This document shows, one piece after another, positions 11,555-23,876 of a stretch of 64,000 nt of DNA. Below the pieces are notes generated by a model. It was not told the DNA's origin, did not search any database, and saw only the letters and a program-made list of their open reading frames with translations. Numbering within the stretch: position 1 is the first letter of the stretch; every line of letters starts with the position of its first letter. The translations under genes were made by a program, and so were the position numbers. Source of the stretch: Brachionus manjavacas. Lineage: Eukaryota; Rotifera; Eurotatoria; Ploima; Brachionidae. The stretch lies in contig JAHQIY010000002.1 in NCBI GenBank assembly GCA_019054805.1, positions 4,650,001-4,714,000 of the forward strand. Reading direction: 5' to 3'.

Positions 11555-14500
11555 ATGAACTATTTGATTTTTATACCGTTTTTAATTGTGACCAATGCTC
11601 AGAACTTGTACATGCAAGAGGACTTGGAGACAAAGTACGCCAACAATGGCCAGTCAATTGTGCTCATATGTGACCTGCCGAGCAGTATGCCTGACGGAAA
11701 GGTTAGTCAATTTTAATTTATGTCAAACTAGTCTCTAAATCGATTAGATCAATATCAAAATCTCACCTCTGCACTCGAGGCCACACATTGAAATCGGATA
11801 GTTAAGGAAAACTCTATTTCAATTAAAATATTTCAAGTATTTTTGCTCAACTACAAAAAAAGAGTAAATAGTGAAAATTTCGCCCCGGTTCCAGTGAGTA
11901 CAACCGGTCGGTTACGAGTAAACACTTTGATCTGCAAACATCAAGTCAATAAATATTGATTCAAAGATTAAGATCACATCTGACTGAGTGTTTTTTTTTT
12001 ACTAATGGCTACTTTTTTGTCAAAATAGACTCGGAAAGAATTCAGATCAAATATTTGATGAGCGCTTGTCAGAAAACTTCACATAATTGTCTAGTTATGG
12101 CTATTCACTGCTTATTAGACTAATATAGCCATTTATAATTTTAATTTAATTTAATTTCTAATCAAAAATGTCAGTTTTTAAAAGCGTAAAATTTATTTTT
12201 TATTTTTAATTTCAATTTAAGAAAGATAAGCTATTTTAATCAGTGCGGATTGTCATATCACCATCTTGGTCATTTTTTTTTTCAAATATGAACATTATCT
12301 GAGATTTTGTTCATTACAATGAATCTACAAAAAATAATTATATTATTAGAATTATTTTAATTTAGAAAAAACAGAAAAAATGGTAAAAGACATTATTTCG
12401 CTTTAAAATTAATTTAATCAGTTTTTTCATGTTTTTATTTTTATCTGTTTTTATTCGAACATCTAAATTTATATCAATTTTTCTTTTAATGCGGGCTCAA
12501 ACGAATGTCTTGAACCATTCGAACGTGTCCTGGGGTCATTTCCTGAATTATTTTTTAAATAAATAAAAATTATTTTGATTTTTAAAGAATTAGTCAAACA
12601 AGTTAAGATGTAAAAAAGTTTTTTTTAAACAAAGAAAACTGAATAATTTGATTACTTTTTTAATCTCAATCCGAAGTTGAATAACTGAAAATTATTAATA
12701 ATTAAAAAATTAATTTTTTGATCATATATAAAAAAAAACCTCTTGGAACATGAAGAAATAATTTCACATGCCCAAAAAATTTAATCTTAATTGATAAAAA
12801 TAATCTTTTTTTTTTACTTATTTTTCTCTTGATCGGTTAGTAAGAATACTAAGTCCTTTCTTTTGATCGCATATGAAATTTTTTTCAAAATGCTTTAAGA
12901 GTTTTTCTTTGTCAGATTAAGAAGAAATTAAAAAAATTAAGCCGAAAATTTGGTCAACAAAAATAAGTTTTTTTGTATTTTTTAATTCCATAAAAATTTT
13001 ATTCGAAAACATTTTTTTCTGAGGTTACAGTGATAAAATATATAAAGGGCTTAGTTGATTCTGGTGTTCAGAAACTAAAAGAAATATTTCAAGAAAAACA
13101 TTTTTTAGAAGATTCTATTATTGAGTAAAATAAAAAATTTAGTTGATTTTTTTCATTTTTTTACTGCAATGTTGACTAAAAAAAGTCAAGATCCAGTGGT
13201 TGCATATCAAGTGTCCAGTGTTCGAGTTGACTATGAATGTTAGTTTAGAAGAAGAGGGAAATTTTGATTTCAAGTGTATGCAAATAAACTTGAGTGTATC
13301 ATTTAAGAAGACATAAAATGAGTTGATTAAATATTGTAATTTAATAACCAGTTCTTAGCAGTAATTATGATTAGACATATGTAATTAGTACTGGGCTTAA
13401 TTGGAATTTATTAGACCGTTTTAAATCGATTTGTGTGCATGACTTTACAAACGTGTTAGTTAACGGCTTCGCCACTTTGTTTGTTTCATGACTGAGAAGT
13501 ATCTATTGTTCTAAGATTAAGACTCACGATAGGGTTTGAAGCTGGCCGGCCGCCTGCCCGCGATTATATGTGTGTGAGTAATGCCAACGAGCTTTTTGTT
13601 TCACCATCAAGATAACATTTAATTAACTCTTAAGATCAATCGAATGAGATAAGTTTTTGTTGTCGATAAGAATCCGAGCTGGATTATTGAGCAAATTAGG
13701 CTCTCTTAGTGATCGCCGAGCCGAATCTAATACGCCTAATTTAATTAGCAAATAAAGCCAATGTTTTGTTTGTTTAAATGCTTACGGATTATCTGGACTA
13801 GAATTTGGCTTGTGGTCATACACAGCCAAATAATAACTCAGCGCAAATCTCATTTAATTCAGTGAATAGCAAATATTTGAGTTGACACAAACACAAGGAC
13901 ATGATAACATTGTTAATTTATTCTAGACCACGAAACGGAAATGGAGGATTTGAATAAAACAACCACTGTTTAGTTATGCAAATTAATTAAACCTTAAATG
14001 TTTAATGAAATATGATACTCTATGTTTTTTTTAATAAATTTTTTTTCTCTTTTTAATTAATCTCGTTGACAATTATTTTCATTTTAAAGTGATTTGTTTA
14101 GTCTCAGGCTTTGCTTGGAGTAAATAGAAAAACAGAAGAGAAACATATCGAACTAGAAGATGGTTAATGTTGGCTCGTTTCTAAATGTTAATGGCTTAAA
14201 CATTTATGGGCTTTTAGTACAAGTCACATTTATCTGGATTGTTTAGAATAGCCATAAAAATGTTATATTCACATTGGAACCATAAATTTTGATATTTAGC
14301 TTCAAAAATAGATTATCGTTTTCCCACATGAATTTAAATTGACTTTTGGCAAATAGCCTCTAGCTACTAGCACTACTGTTTTTTATCTTATTGATTTTTG
14401 GCGAGCAGGTGATTCGTTTTAAGATAAAGATTCCATTTTTTAGAAAGTTTATTTTGCAGGAACAAAAATGAAGTAATAAAATTGTGAATATGAAAATTAG

Positions 14501-17435
14501 CAATGACCATGTCCGAGCAGTGTTTATTTACTTGGTGTATGGAAATAAAAATGCTCATCCGTTCAAGTTGAAGTAAATTAAATGGAATAAGGCAGAATAG
14601 TTTACGCTTTATTTACAAAATTCTAATTGAACTAAAGTTATGAGTTGGAAAATTAGTTTAGATTGTTTTTCTGATAAGAAAATCCTTTTTATAAATTAAA
14701 ATTATTGCTTAGATTAAGTGCTTATTTACGGTTTGAATTTTTTTAATCAAAAATGTCTGCTACGGTTCATGCTTTTTCTTGGAGGCTTTCGGATGAATCA
14801 TCAACTTAAAAATTAAATTTTTGGGTAAAATTGAACGAAAAATAATCTGTTTAAAAATATTAGTTGAGGTTCTTATGGTTCGTGTGATCAAAATTGGAAA
14901 TATATTTCAAAGATAATTGATTAAATTTTTTTCCGAATTTAATTCTGTTTAATTCGAAGGCAAAAGGGTTTTTTAATTAAATTTTCGAACTTAGCAAAAA
15001 TAAATGGAAATAATTTTTTTAAATGCACTGTCCTAGAATTAGAAAAAAAGGTACCTTGATTTTAATGATCATGATCAAATGATTAGAATTAAATTAAATC
15101 GATATTTAAATGAAAGTTCTTAAATAAGCTCTTAATTTTTGGCATTTTTCACAAATAAATTTAAAAAAAATCTTGGTTTCATTCTTGTTAATTTTTTTAT
15201 TGATTTTTAAAAAAAATTTAATTTAAAACTAGAAGAGGAATTGAATAAAAAGTTACAAATTGAATTAAAAGTTAAATTTTATTAAATTACAGCGAAATAA
15301 AGCTTACTTTAATATTGAAAAATATCAAAAAATATTAATTAATAAAAACAGATGCCATTTTTTCTGATTATTTAAATTAAAGAAAAGAGTTTAATGAAGT
15401 TTAACTTTTTATCAATTAAATTTTATTTAAATTAAAACTTTTATTTTGATTTTAAAAAGACATTTGATCATGAACTTTAATTTGCAAAAATTTTTTTTCA
15501 ATTTTTCTAATGATGAAAAAACTTTTAAAAAAATATTTATTTTCTAATATTTTAATATATATATATCCCAGTTCCAATTTTTTTTTTAGTCTAGAAATTT
15601 AGATTAAAATTTGAAAAAACGAAAGTTCAAATTATTTAATTTTAATTTTTGATATTTTCTGATAATGATCACAACATGTAAGCTCAATAAAAAAAGCAAA
15701 AAAATTTTATTTTCAAATTACTTTCTTCCTTATATTATTTGTTATTAATTCCTGGTCTAACTCCCCAAAAGTGAGGTATTACGAAAAAAAAATCAAATTT
15801 CAAGCAAATTTTACAACATGATTTTTCAATCTTTGCTTTTGGCATTGAAAAAATGTTTGAAATTTCACAATCCAATATTTAGTTGAATTGTTTTAATTAA
15901 AATCAATAGCATGAAAAAACAAAAAAAAATTAATTATTTATCTAATTTAAATTTATTATTTATATCATTTCATGGTAGCAATAATTAAACCCTAGACCTA
16001 AAAAAAAATATTGAAAAAATTAAAAATTTAATTTTTAAAGGCTCAAGAGTGTTTTTCTCTTTTTTAATAAAATTATTTTTCAATACAAAATCAATAACTA
16101 TAAATCAACAAAAAACTAATTTAAAATTTTGTAAAGGTTCTATTTATAAAATATGATAAGCGAAAAACCAATGAAGCAATGCCTCCAATTGATATACGAG
16201 AGGGTACAGATGAACGCTACGAACTGAATCAACAGTACGCTTGGGAATGGTCACTTAAAATAAATTCAATAACCGAAGAAGACTCGGCGATCTACGTGTG
16301 CAAAGTAGAAGATGTTATGATTAAGAAATTTGATCTGATAGTGAGAGTGCCACCTCGAATAAAGGAAGATTCGAATCATGAGCAAAAGGTGTATCAAGAA
16401 GGATCCAATGTGGAATTTAAGTGCATTGCCAGAGGCACACCGAAACCAAGAATAGAATGGTTCGCATACAACCCGATCGATAATTCACTCACAAAAATAG
16501 AATCAAATTCAGAAGTTTTCAGAATCGAAAACGTAACCAGATATACGCCAAGATTCTATCAATGCCGTGCCAACAATGGCATACCACCAAGTGATACAAA
16601 AAATTTGACATTTTCAATAGAATTCGCACCCCAAATTCAAATTCAGGCCAAGTACGATCTATTCCACAACTCAATGAATATCAACTGCACAATCACGGCC
16701 TATCCGTTAACCAACAAAAACTACTGGACCAAAGATGGTAGCTTTGTTTACGACAACCAAAATATTCAAATTTACTCTGAGCAAATTAATTACTACACTC
16801 TTGTCTCAATGATGAGAATTCAAAATTTTGACAAACAAATTCACAATGGGTTGTACGAATGCGCTGCAGAAAACGATCTAAAAGTGTCCAAAATGGTCTA
16901 TAACCTAAACAAAGACTTTTTGATAGAATCGAGCAGCATTAAACAAAACATGATCCAAATAGGCTCTTCGTGGTCTAACAGTACGACTCTTAATAAAATA
17001 AAACTCTATAGAAAAAATAAACCCAGTTATCTATCATCGACATTAGCATTAATTTATAAGAAAAATAAATACAATTTAAATAACTCGATTGAATCAAGTT
17101 CAATAAGTAAATTATATTTTTAAATTTATTTATTTTTGTTCAATTTTTATTTATTTTTTTATCAAATTATAGATAATTATATGTTAAATGATAATGATAG
17201 ACCAAATGTCAGAAAGAAGCAGCATCAGCAGGAGTTTAACCATTACCGATATTTTAGAACAACAACAAAACCAAGCTCAGTTATGAGCTCAAATCCATTT
17301 AGACTTTTGATAAACGAAGGTGATCCAGTGTCCAGAGAAGAAACTCATTTGGTCAATCAACAAAGCTTGTTTAGCTCATCGACTCATCTTGAATTTAGTC
17401 TAGTTATCATTGTTACCTGTTTAATGATACGATAG
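11555..17435 (+). CDS. Lachesin/IgLON-like three-Ig cell-surface protein
   Basis: Exons 11555-11701, 16137-17106 and 17173-17435, all GT-AG and phase-consistent; 459 residues. Residues 1-16 form a signal peptide (MNYLIFIPFLIVTNAQ). Three Ig domains follow with cysteine pairs C39-C104, C145-C192 and C233-C291; the second and third have core Trp at 157 and 246, and DSAIYVC and GLYECAAEN are typical Ig strand-F motifs. The Ig1 core Trp is replaced (VLFIKY at 50-55). After a Ser/Asn-rich linker the protein ends in a hydrophobic tail, FSLVIIVTCLMIR, suggesting a GPI-anchor signal or tail anchor. Layout fits lachesin/IgLON/DIP adhesion molecules, which act mainly in the nervous system. The first exon ends inside Ig1, before a 4435-bp intron. 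AATAAA at 17585-17590. Confidence 0.88.
11702..16136 (+). other. Large first intron of the Ig gene
   Basis: GTTAGT donor and TTTTGTAAAG acceptor. Most is low-complexity, but about 13440-13960 is clearly less A+T-biased, includes GGCCGGCCGCCTGCCCGC and several TAATTA homeodomain-type sites, and is a plausible intronic enhancer. No coding sequence seen. Confidence 0.5.
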
Positions 17436-19976
17436 TGAAGAGATTTATTAGAATTGCCGCGTATTAGCCGTCGTTTATCTTTAGCTTTAATCAACTTTAA
17501 AATGATAAATTAATATGATTTTAATCTGTTTTATAATTTATACTCTAAATTGTGTATATAAAAATTTTGGTTATGTTTTTATAAAATAAAAAATATTTCA
17601 AATCCATTAAACAATTTTTTACATCTTTTTTTTTGATACTCACCGACCATAAAAAAAATCACGACATTTATTCGAGTCGTAAAATAAGATTTTTAATGAT
17701 TTTATAAAGCTAATTGAAATGAATATTATTGCTAAATTACGAGGCCAATTTTTCAAAAGAAAATTTTGTTTGCGGACTTGTCAAAAAAAAACAACAACTT
17801 GATGACACCTTAACAATTTAATCTTTTTTGATTTAAATCAAAGATAAACATTCTTTAGGACTCATCCTAGCAAAACCATCAAATATCATAAAAATTATAT
17901 GCTTATCAACTAGAAAATTTCTGTAAATCGCCGCGGAAAAGTTTGAAGATAAAAACGTGACTTATTTGTAGAAAAAATTAATCGATATCTTTTCCTTAAT
18001 TTACAGTACGTGTCATTTGGAAAAAAACATGATTTATAAAAAAAAATTTGAATTTATACATATGCTTTTAATGGATTTTAAATATTGTCCAAATCAAAGC
18101 TTCCTTAATTAATAATTTTATATTCAAAATTTAAAATCGATTATTTAAAATATATGTAAATTTAATTTGAAATTAAAAAAATAATAAAAAAATCATGTTC
18201 AAATTTTATTAATCAATATTGAATCTTAAAGTATTTAAAAGGGGAACTTTGTGTAATTTTTTTAAAATAAAGATTGTTTAAATAGATTTAATTTTAAATC
18301 CTAATATATTCTAATAAGTTTTCTTTTAAAAATTAAAAAAATCAACTAAAAATACTAAATTAATATTTTTTGCTCTAAATTCTAAATATCTTTCTAAATT
18401 CTGAATGTATTAAAAAATTAAAATTTTTAAAATCGGATAAATAAATGTTTTTTTACGCCAATTCAAATACAAAAACTGAAAATTTGACTTTATTTATTTA
18501 CCAGATTATATGTAAATTTAGGTAAATAATTTACACACTCAAAAGACAACAAAGATTTAAAATATTTTGGAAATTTTTTTTCGACAAACTACAAAAAGTT
18601 AAAAAAAAATGTGGCCTTTTTCTTTTGAAAAATTATCCTATTTTACATTTATTATTGTTAGAAATAAAAAGCGGAACATCACTTCACATTACGCATAAAA
18701 ATTCTCTTAATTCTCTTATTTTTTTAGCTATCTCAAATAATTCTGTTTTTTAAATTCAAGTGGTTAGAGAAAATTGAGTCAATGAAAAGGTTATGCAAAC
18801 TATCTTTTAAATATTTAAAGAAGAATATCCTAGTGAGATTCAAAATTTGAACTTTTATTTTCATAAAAATTTTCAATAATTCATTTTCAATACCTAATTT
18901 TTAAAAATTTGAAAACTAAAAATGCATCCCTATATTAAATAATTACAAGAATTTTAAGATTTTTTCTGAAAATTTTTTTGTTACTTTATTTGCACTCAAT
19001 TAAAAATAAAGTAACAAAATGCAGATGACATGGTACAGTTGTGTACAGATGGATGGAAAAAAGGCTTATTCAAACAAAAATTAAATTTCTTTGTTCTACT
19101 AAATAATTATTTTTTTCACAAAAAATAAATTTATTAAAACTATGATATTGAGAAGCTATCACTTTTGTGATAAACAACTTCAGTCAACGTGAAAAAAGTG
19201 TCAATCAAAAATTAATTTTATTTAAAAATTTTAATTTAAAAAAATAAATTGTCACCATTTTTCTATATTTTTTGTTTGAATTAATTCATTACAACTAATT
19301 AAGTATATTTTTCAAACAAAAACTCGAAATTTTACGATTCAAAATATTGCATTATTAACTGAAATTATTCATAATTTAATTATTAAAAAAAAAGAAATTT
19401 ATTTATTTATTTATAATAAATGTTAAAAAAAATGTTAAAAGGTATTAATTTCAAAAATTAATTTATTTATGTAATAAATAGATTTACAAAATGATCCCCT
19501 TTTTGTACTTTAAAAACAAAATTTTTTTCGGGCAAATTCAAGTTAATAATATATCAAAATTTACTATTTATAAGGTTTAATTCAATTTTTTATGATAAAA
19601 TTTGATGCAGACAATTATTTTCATTTTGAGTAAACCATGTTTAAACATAACTTTATTTTAAACTGAATTTTTGCAGATCCAAAAAATTAGTTAGACATTG
19701 AAAAAAAAAGGTTATGTATTAAATTTTAAATAAGAATACTCAATTCTTCTTTTTTTTAATAATAAATTAAAACATATATTGATAAAAGTAAAATCGTTTA
19801 CAAGTTCAAATAGTTTTAATGATCTTAAGGCTAGAAACCTAATCTGTATCGAAAATTTGAAAAAAAAAAATTTTATATTAATTTTTTGAAATATCAAAAG
19901 GAAAAATTTAATGAAAATTCAATCCATTTTTAAATTTATTGATAAAAATCAAGCTTTTAAATTTTTGAAAACCATA
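17436..19976. other. Intergenic A+T-rich stretch
   Basis: The 3' UTR of the Ig gene, then low-complexity DNA. No gene or repeat with definable ends recognised. Confidence 0.4.
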
Positions 19977-20520
19977 CATTCAATGTATCACCTAATTCAT
20001 TTTTCTGTAAAAATTTTAAAAAAGTGAACTCAAAATTTTTGACTGTTTGCATTTTAGCTTATTTTTTTCAGGAGAAAATTGAAAGCTTGAAAAATTTTTT
20101 TTATTTGTATTTCTATACGTGTCTAAGCTCGTTAGGATAAAAATATCTAAAATTTAAAAATAATATATATACACTTTATTTTATAAAAATTGAAAAAAAT
20201 CATTGAAATTTTGAATTGAAAACAAGTTCAATGTATTTTTTTTTGGAATAATTTTATTTTTGTTAAGTCTTGTTATGCTCGTATTCAACACAAATCTGTC
20301 ATGTGACTTTACAAACAAATTTTAAGTTAAAAAGAAAAAGTTAAAACAATTTTGTCGAACATGTTAGATTCGATTTTTCAAAACATTTTGTTTTTTCATT
20401 TTATCAAAATCTATTTATCAAAGGGTTGAAAGGGAGGTTAACGACCATCCAAACTGCCCGGGGTTTTCCCAAACTATTATTTTAATAAAAAATAAAAATA
20501 ACTTAAAACTTATACAGACG

Positions 20521-20630
20521 CATTCAATGTAACACCTAAATTCATCATCATCATCTGCCAAAAATTTAGAAATATTGCAAATACATTGTAGTGCATGGAA
20601 ATTGATTTTCAGAAGCTGTTACATTGAATC
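20521..20630. repeat. Short inverted-repeat element (MITE-like)
   Basis: ATTCAATGTAACA near the left end is perfectly inverted as TGTTACATTGAAT at the right end, about 110 bp apart. A related single end, CATTCAATGTATCACCTAA, lies at 19977. No clear target duplication. Confidence 0.45.
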
Positions 20631-20835
20631 CAATTAGCTGATACAAATTAAAGAACCAATTTAAGTCTATTAGAAATAAAGTGATTAAGATTTTTCATTC
20701 TTGTTTTTTACAAATTGTCTAAATTGTCACTTATTTATTTTCAAGAAAAAGGTAAAACTAGTCTTTAACTTTCTTTACATTTTATTTTAGCTTTATTTTT
20801 ATTTTTTATTATTATTCAATTTTTTTATAATTTGA

Positions 20836-20889
20836 TCTGAAGCAGCTCTAGCTCGGTAAAGAAAACAAATAAATAAAATAAATAATAGT
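20836..20889 (+). repeat. LINE 3' tail, copy A
   Basis: TCTGAAGCAGCTCTAGCTCG followed by GTAAAGAAAACAAATAAATA. The stem-loop (GAGCT..AGCTC class) plus AAATA-type repeats resembles a non-LTR retrotransposon 3' end, one of several copies in the window. Confidence 0.55.
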
Positions 20890-21149
20890 GTTGTTGAATG
20901 GTCTTTTCAAAATGAAACAAGGAAAATGTTCAAAAATAAGGTTTTTTATTAAATTTTGATTTTAATTTAAATTTTAATAAAAAAAACTGATGATATTAAG
21001 GAAAAAGGCAAATTTTTTTGAATATTTTGTAAAAAAACATGAGGTCTAAATTATAAAACTTTTTAGGAAATCTCTTTAAATTTCTAGTTGGGTCTATTTT
21101 AGAAAATATCAACTCGTTCTCAGAAAATTATTTTAAAAGAATAGGGGTA

Positions 21150-21300
21150 ACTCAAACATTAATATTTCGGTCTATTCTAAAACAAAAATTAGCTATATAA
21201 GCTGAGTTAGTTCAGAATCGAGCTATTCTGGTTGTCAGACTGGCGGAGGAATACAAAGCGGGTTTTAAGTCAAGATATAAATTGAAAACCTAAAATTACT
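21150..21300 (+). pseudogene. LINE relic, C-terminal domain fragment
   Basis: Translation yields AELVQNRAILVVRLAEEYK, similar to the post-RT region (LQNRAIRII-type) of jockey/CR1 LINEs. Preceded by an in-frame stop and short. It lies just upstream of tail copy B and may be part of the same insertion. Confidence 0.4.
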
Positions 21301-21427
21301 ATTCTTTTTTATTTCTTGAAACTTTCAATACTTAAACATGTAACACTTTACTCATTTCAGTTTATCTAATTTATATATGCTTTGTATTGTAATTTAATTT
21401 TTTTTGATTTTTTGATTTATTTTTTAT

Positions 21428-21480
21428 GCTGAAAGAGCATTAGCTTAGTACAGATAAACAAAAAAATTATAAAAATAAAA
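21428..21480 (+). repeat. LINE 3' tail, copy B
   Basis: GCTGAAAGAGCATTAGCTTA followed by GTACAGATAAACAAAA; a diverged copy of the same tail, 592 bp after copy A. Confidence 0.5.
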
Positions 21481-22012
21481 TCTCTTAGCAATAACTAAGA
21501 TTTAGATTGACTAAGATTTTTCATATTTGTCCTGTTTTTTTTTTCTAAATTTTACAATGTTACAAAGTTTTGAATTAAAGAACAATTGAAGGAGTTGAAA
21601 ACTGCTAAAATCTTTCTTTGAATCTTTTACAGCTGAATCTTGACTTTTTTCAATTCTTTTTAAAACATTTCGAAGCAGTTGAAGCAGTAGTCAAAAAGAG
21701 AAGAGATCTAACAAAAGATTTGTACAGTATGATGTTAGCAATTTCAAAGTGTGTTTTTATACTATTTATTTTTGTTTAGATTTTTGTAAGTGATAATTAG
21801 TTAAGTAAATTTCTTTTTCAGTTTATCTATTTTATACTTGTTTTTGTAATATATTACAAGTTTTTTTTAATCACATGTAACAATCTTTTCCAATTTATGT
21901 CTTTTCAACTTTCATTTTTTTAGCTTATCTACTCTATTTTGATTCTTTTTTTTATCTAATTTTATTAACTTTAATTTTATTTTTATTTTATTTTTTTTTA
22001 TTTTTAACTTAT

Positions 22013-22055
22013 TCTGAAGGAGCTTTAGCTCGGTACAGAAAACAAATAAATAAAT
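22013..22055 (+). repeat. LINE 3' tail, copy C
   Basis: TCTGAAGGAGCTTTAGCTCG followed by GTACAGAAAACAAATAAATA, the cleanest copy; 585 bp after copy B. Confidence 0.6.
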
Positions 22056-23876
22056 CATTTGTATAACTTTAACATTTTTCGTAACATTTCCTAACTTCTT
22101 CTTGGAGGTTTACTTTCAAATAAATAAATAAAATAAATAAATTAAATTAGTGAATGATTTTTAAAATTTATTACTTGTTTTCTACTAACATTTAAAACTT
22201 ACCAAAGACATTAAATAAACTGATTTGACACTGGAGTAATTAAAATTAGATACAAAATTCAATTTTCTAAAAAAAGATATAAAAATTTTGTTGACTCACC
22301 CAAATAACTTGATTTAAATAAAACGAAAAAGAATTCTATTAAAATATGTTGTTGATTTAATTCTTAAGTGATTTTAACTTTTTAAAGTCTTTTAAAAATT
22401 GAAAAAAAAAAGGGAAATATTTATCAAAAAATAAACCTAAACGATTTCTAAATCTTTTTCCAAACTTTATTTTTTTGCTCAAAAATTTTGCTTTTTCTCT
22501 TTTGAAACTGTGTTGAAATTTTACTAGAACAACTTAATCTAAAAATATATATTTTATGCAGCTCGGATGATTTTAACTCTGAATGATTAAAACAAAATTG
22601 TTACAGACTGCTACAGACTACAATTAAAATTAACAAAATTCAAAATAGATGATCACGGATTCAAATGTGGACAGTTTGAAAACTCTAAGTCACTTTTTTT
22701 CATCTAAGTGATCTTTTTGAAGCTTAGACAGCTCGTTTCCTAGCTGCAGTTCACTCATGCTACAACTTCTATTACTAGAAGCAACTCCAAGCTTAGACTA
22801 AAAGTCAAACACTCAAATTTTAAGCTTCTAGAAGAGAGAGTCTAGAGAATAGATATAGATTAGTGTTACTAAATAGAACCAAAGTGTGCTTTCAAAATTG
22901 AACACTTTGGATAAGCTTGGTGTGCAAGTACTAGCAAACTTTTCGAAGTGAGCGACAGTGTTCATTTTTCAGATCGAATCCATTCAAACAACTTTTATGA
23001 TCCACTGTGTTCACAAACACCTCTCAAACTACGCAATTTTTTTCAAAAGTTTTAAGAGCTAAACTTTAAAATTAGAAAAAAATAAATAGAACAAATTTGA
23101 TTTTTATTTGTAAGTGAACCAGCTAGCTCATGGATAGATAGAGTTTGTGTTCGAATGAGTGACCTTTGAGGGATTAGGCGCTAAATTAAGAAAAAGCTGA
23201 AAAAATGTTAAAAATTTTGCCTTCGAAAAAAATTCCAAAACTCGTCAAATTAAGACATAAATTGGATGAATGCTTTTTGTTTGAATACCCCTTTTGGATC
23301 GGATTATGCAAACTCAAAATTAAGTAGGAGTCGAACATTGGCTTTGCATTAGTTGCTTCACTAATGGCAAGACAAAGATTCAAAAAAAAGAAAGTGAGAG
23401 AAAGAAAGAGAGAGAGACGCATCAAGTGCGGTGTTTGGAGCTAAGCACATGACTCGATAGATTGTGTAATCGAGAGTAAAATTCGAAATAGTTTGAATAA
23501 AGTGATATGAAACGAGACACGTTGAATAGAAGAGTTTGGAAAAGTTTGCTTAATTGGCGACTTAGACTTAAAAGAGGAATTTGGTGAAACGCAATTTTTT
23601 TTAATTTTTTTCTAATTTTTTTTGTTGAGTTAACTTTTTCTTTTCATTTAATCCATATTTAGACACTAATGGTAAAAATAGAACCTGTGCGCATATTTCT
23701 TCGATCAATTGCATACTTTAAACTCCATCCCTTTGCCCAATATTCGATTTATTTAAGGATCCGAATTTTTTCTAAATTTTTGGCCAATTTTAGACTTGAT
23801 GTTTTTTTAATCATTGTTGTTGTTTGAACATTGTTAAGCCTACTGTTTATCGGAAGCCTAGAAAAACAAGAGAAGC
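22056..23876. other. Region upstream of the homeobox gene
   Basis: No coding sequence supported. From about 22560 base composition becomes less A+T-biased and contains structured words such as AAGCTTCTAGAAG and GAGAGAGAGA, suggesting promoter and 5' UTR sequence for the gene at 23877. The reverse-strand open frame at 23186-23425 overlaps the purine-rich tract and is not convincing. Confidence 0.35.
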
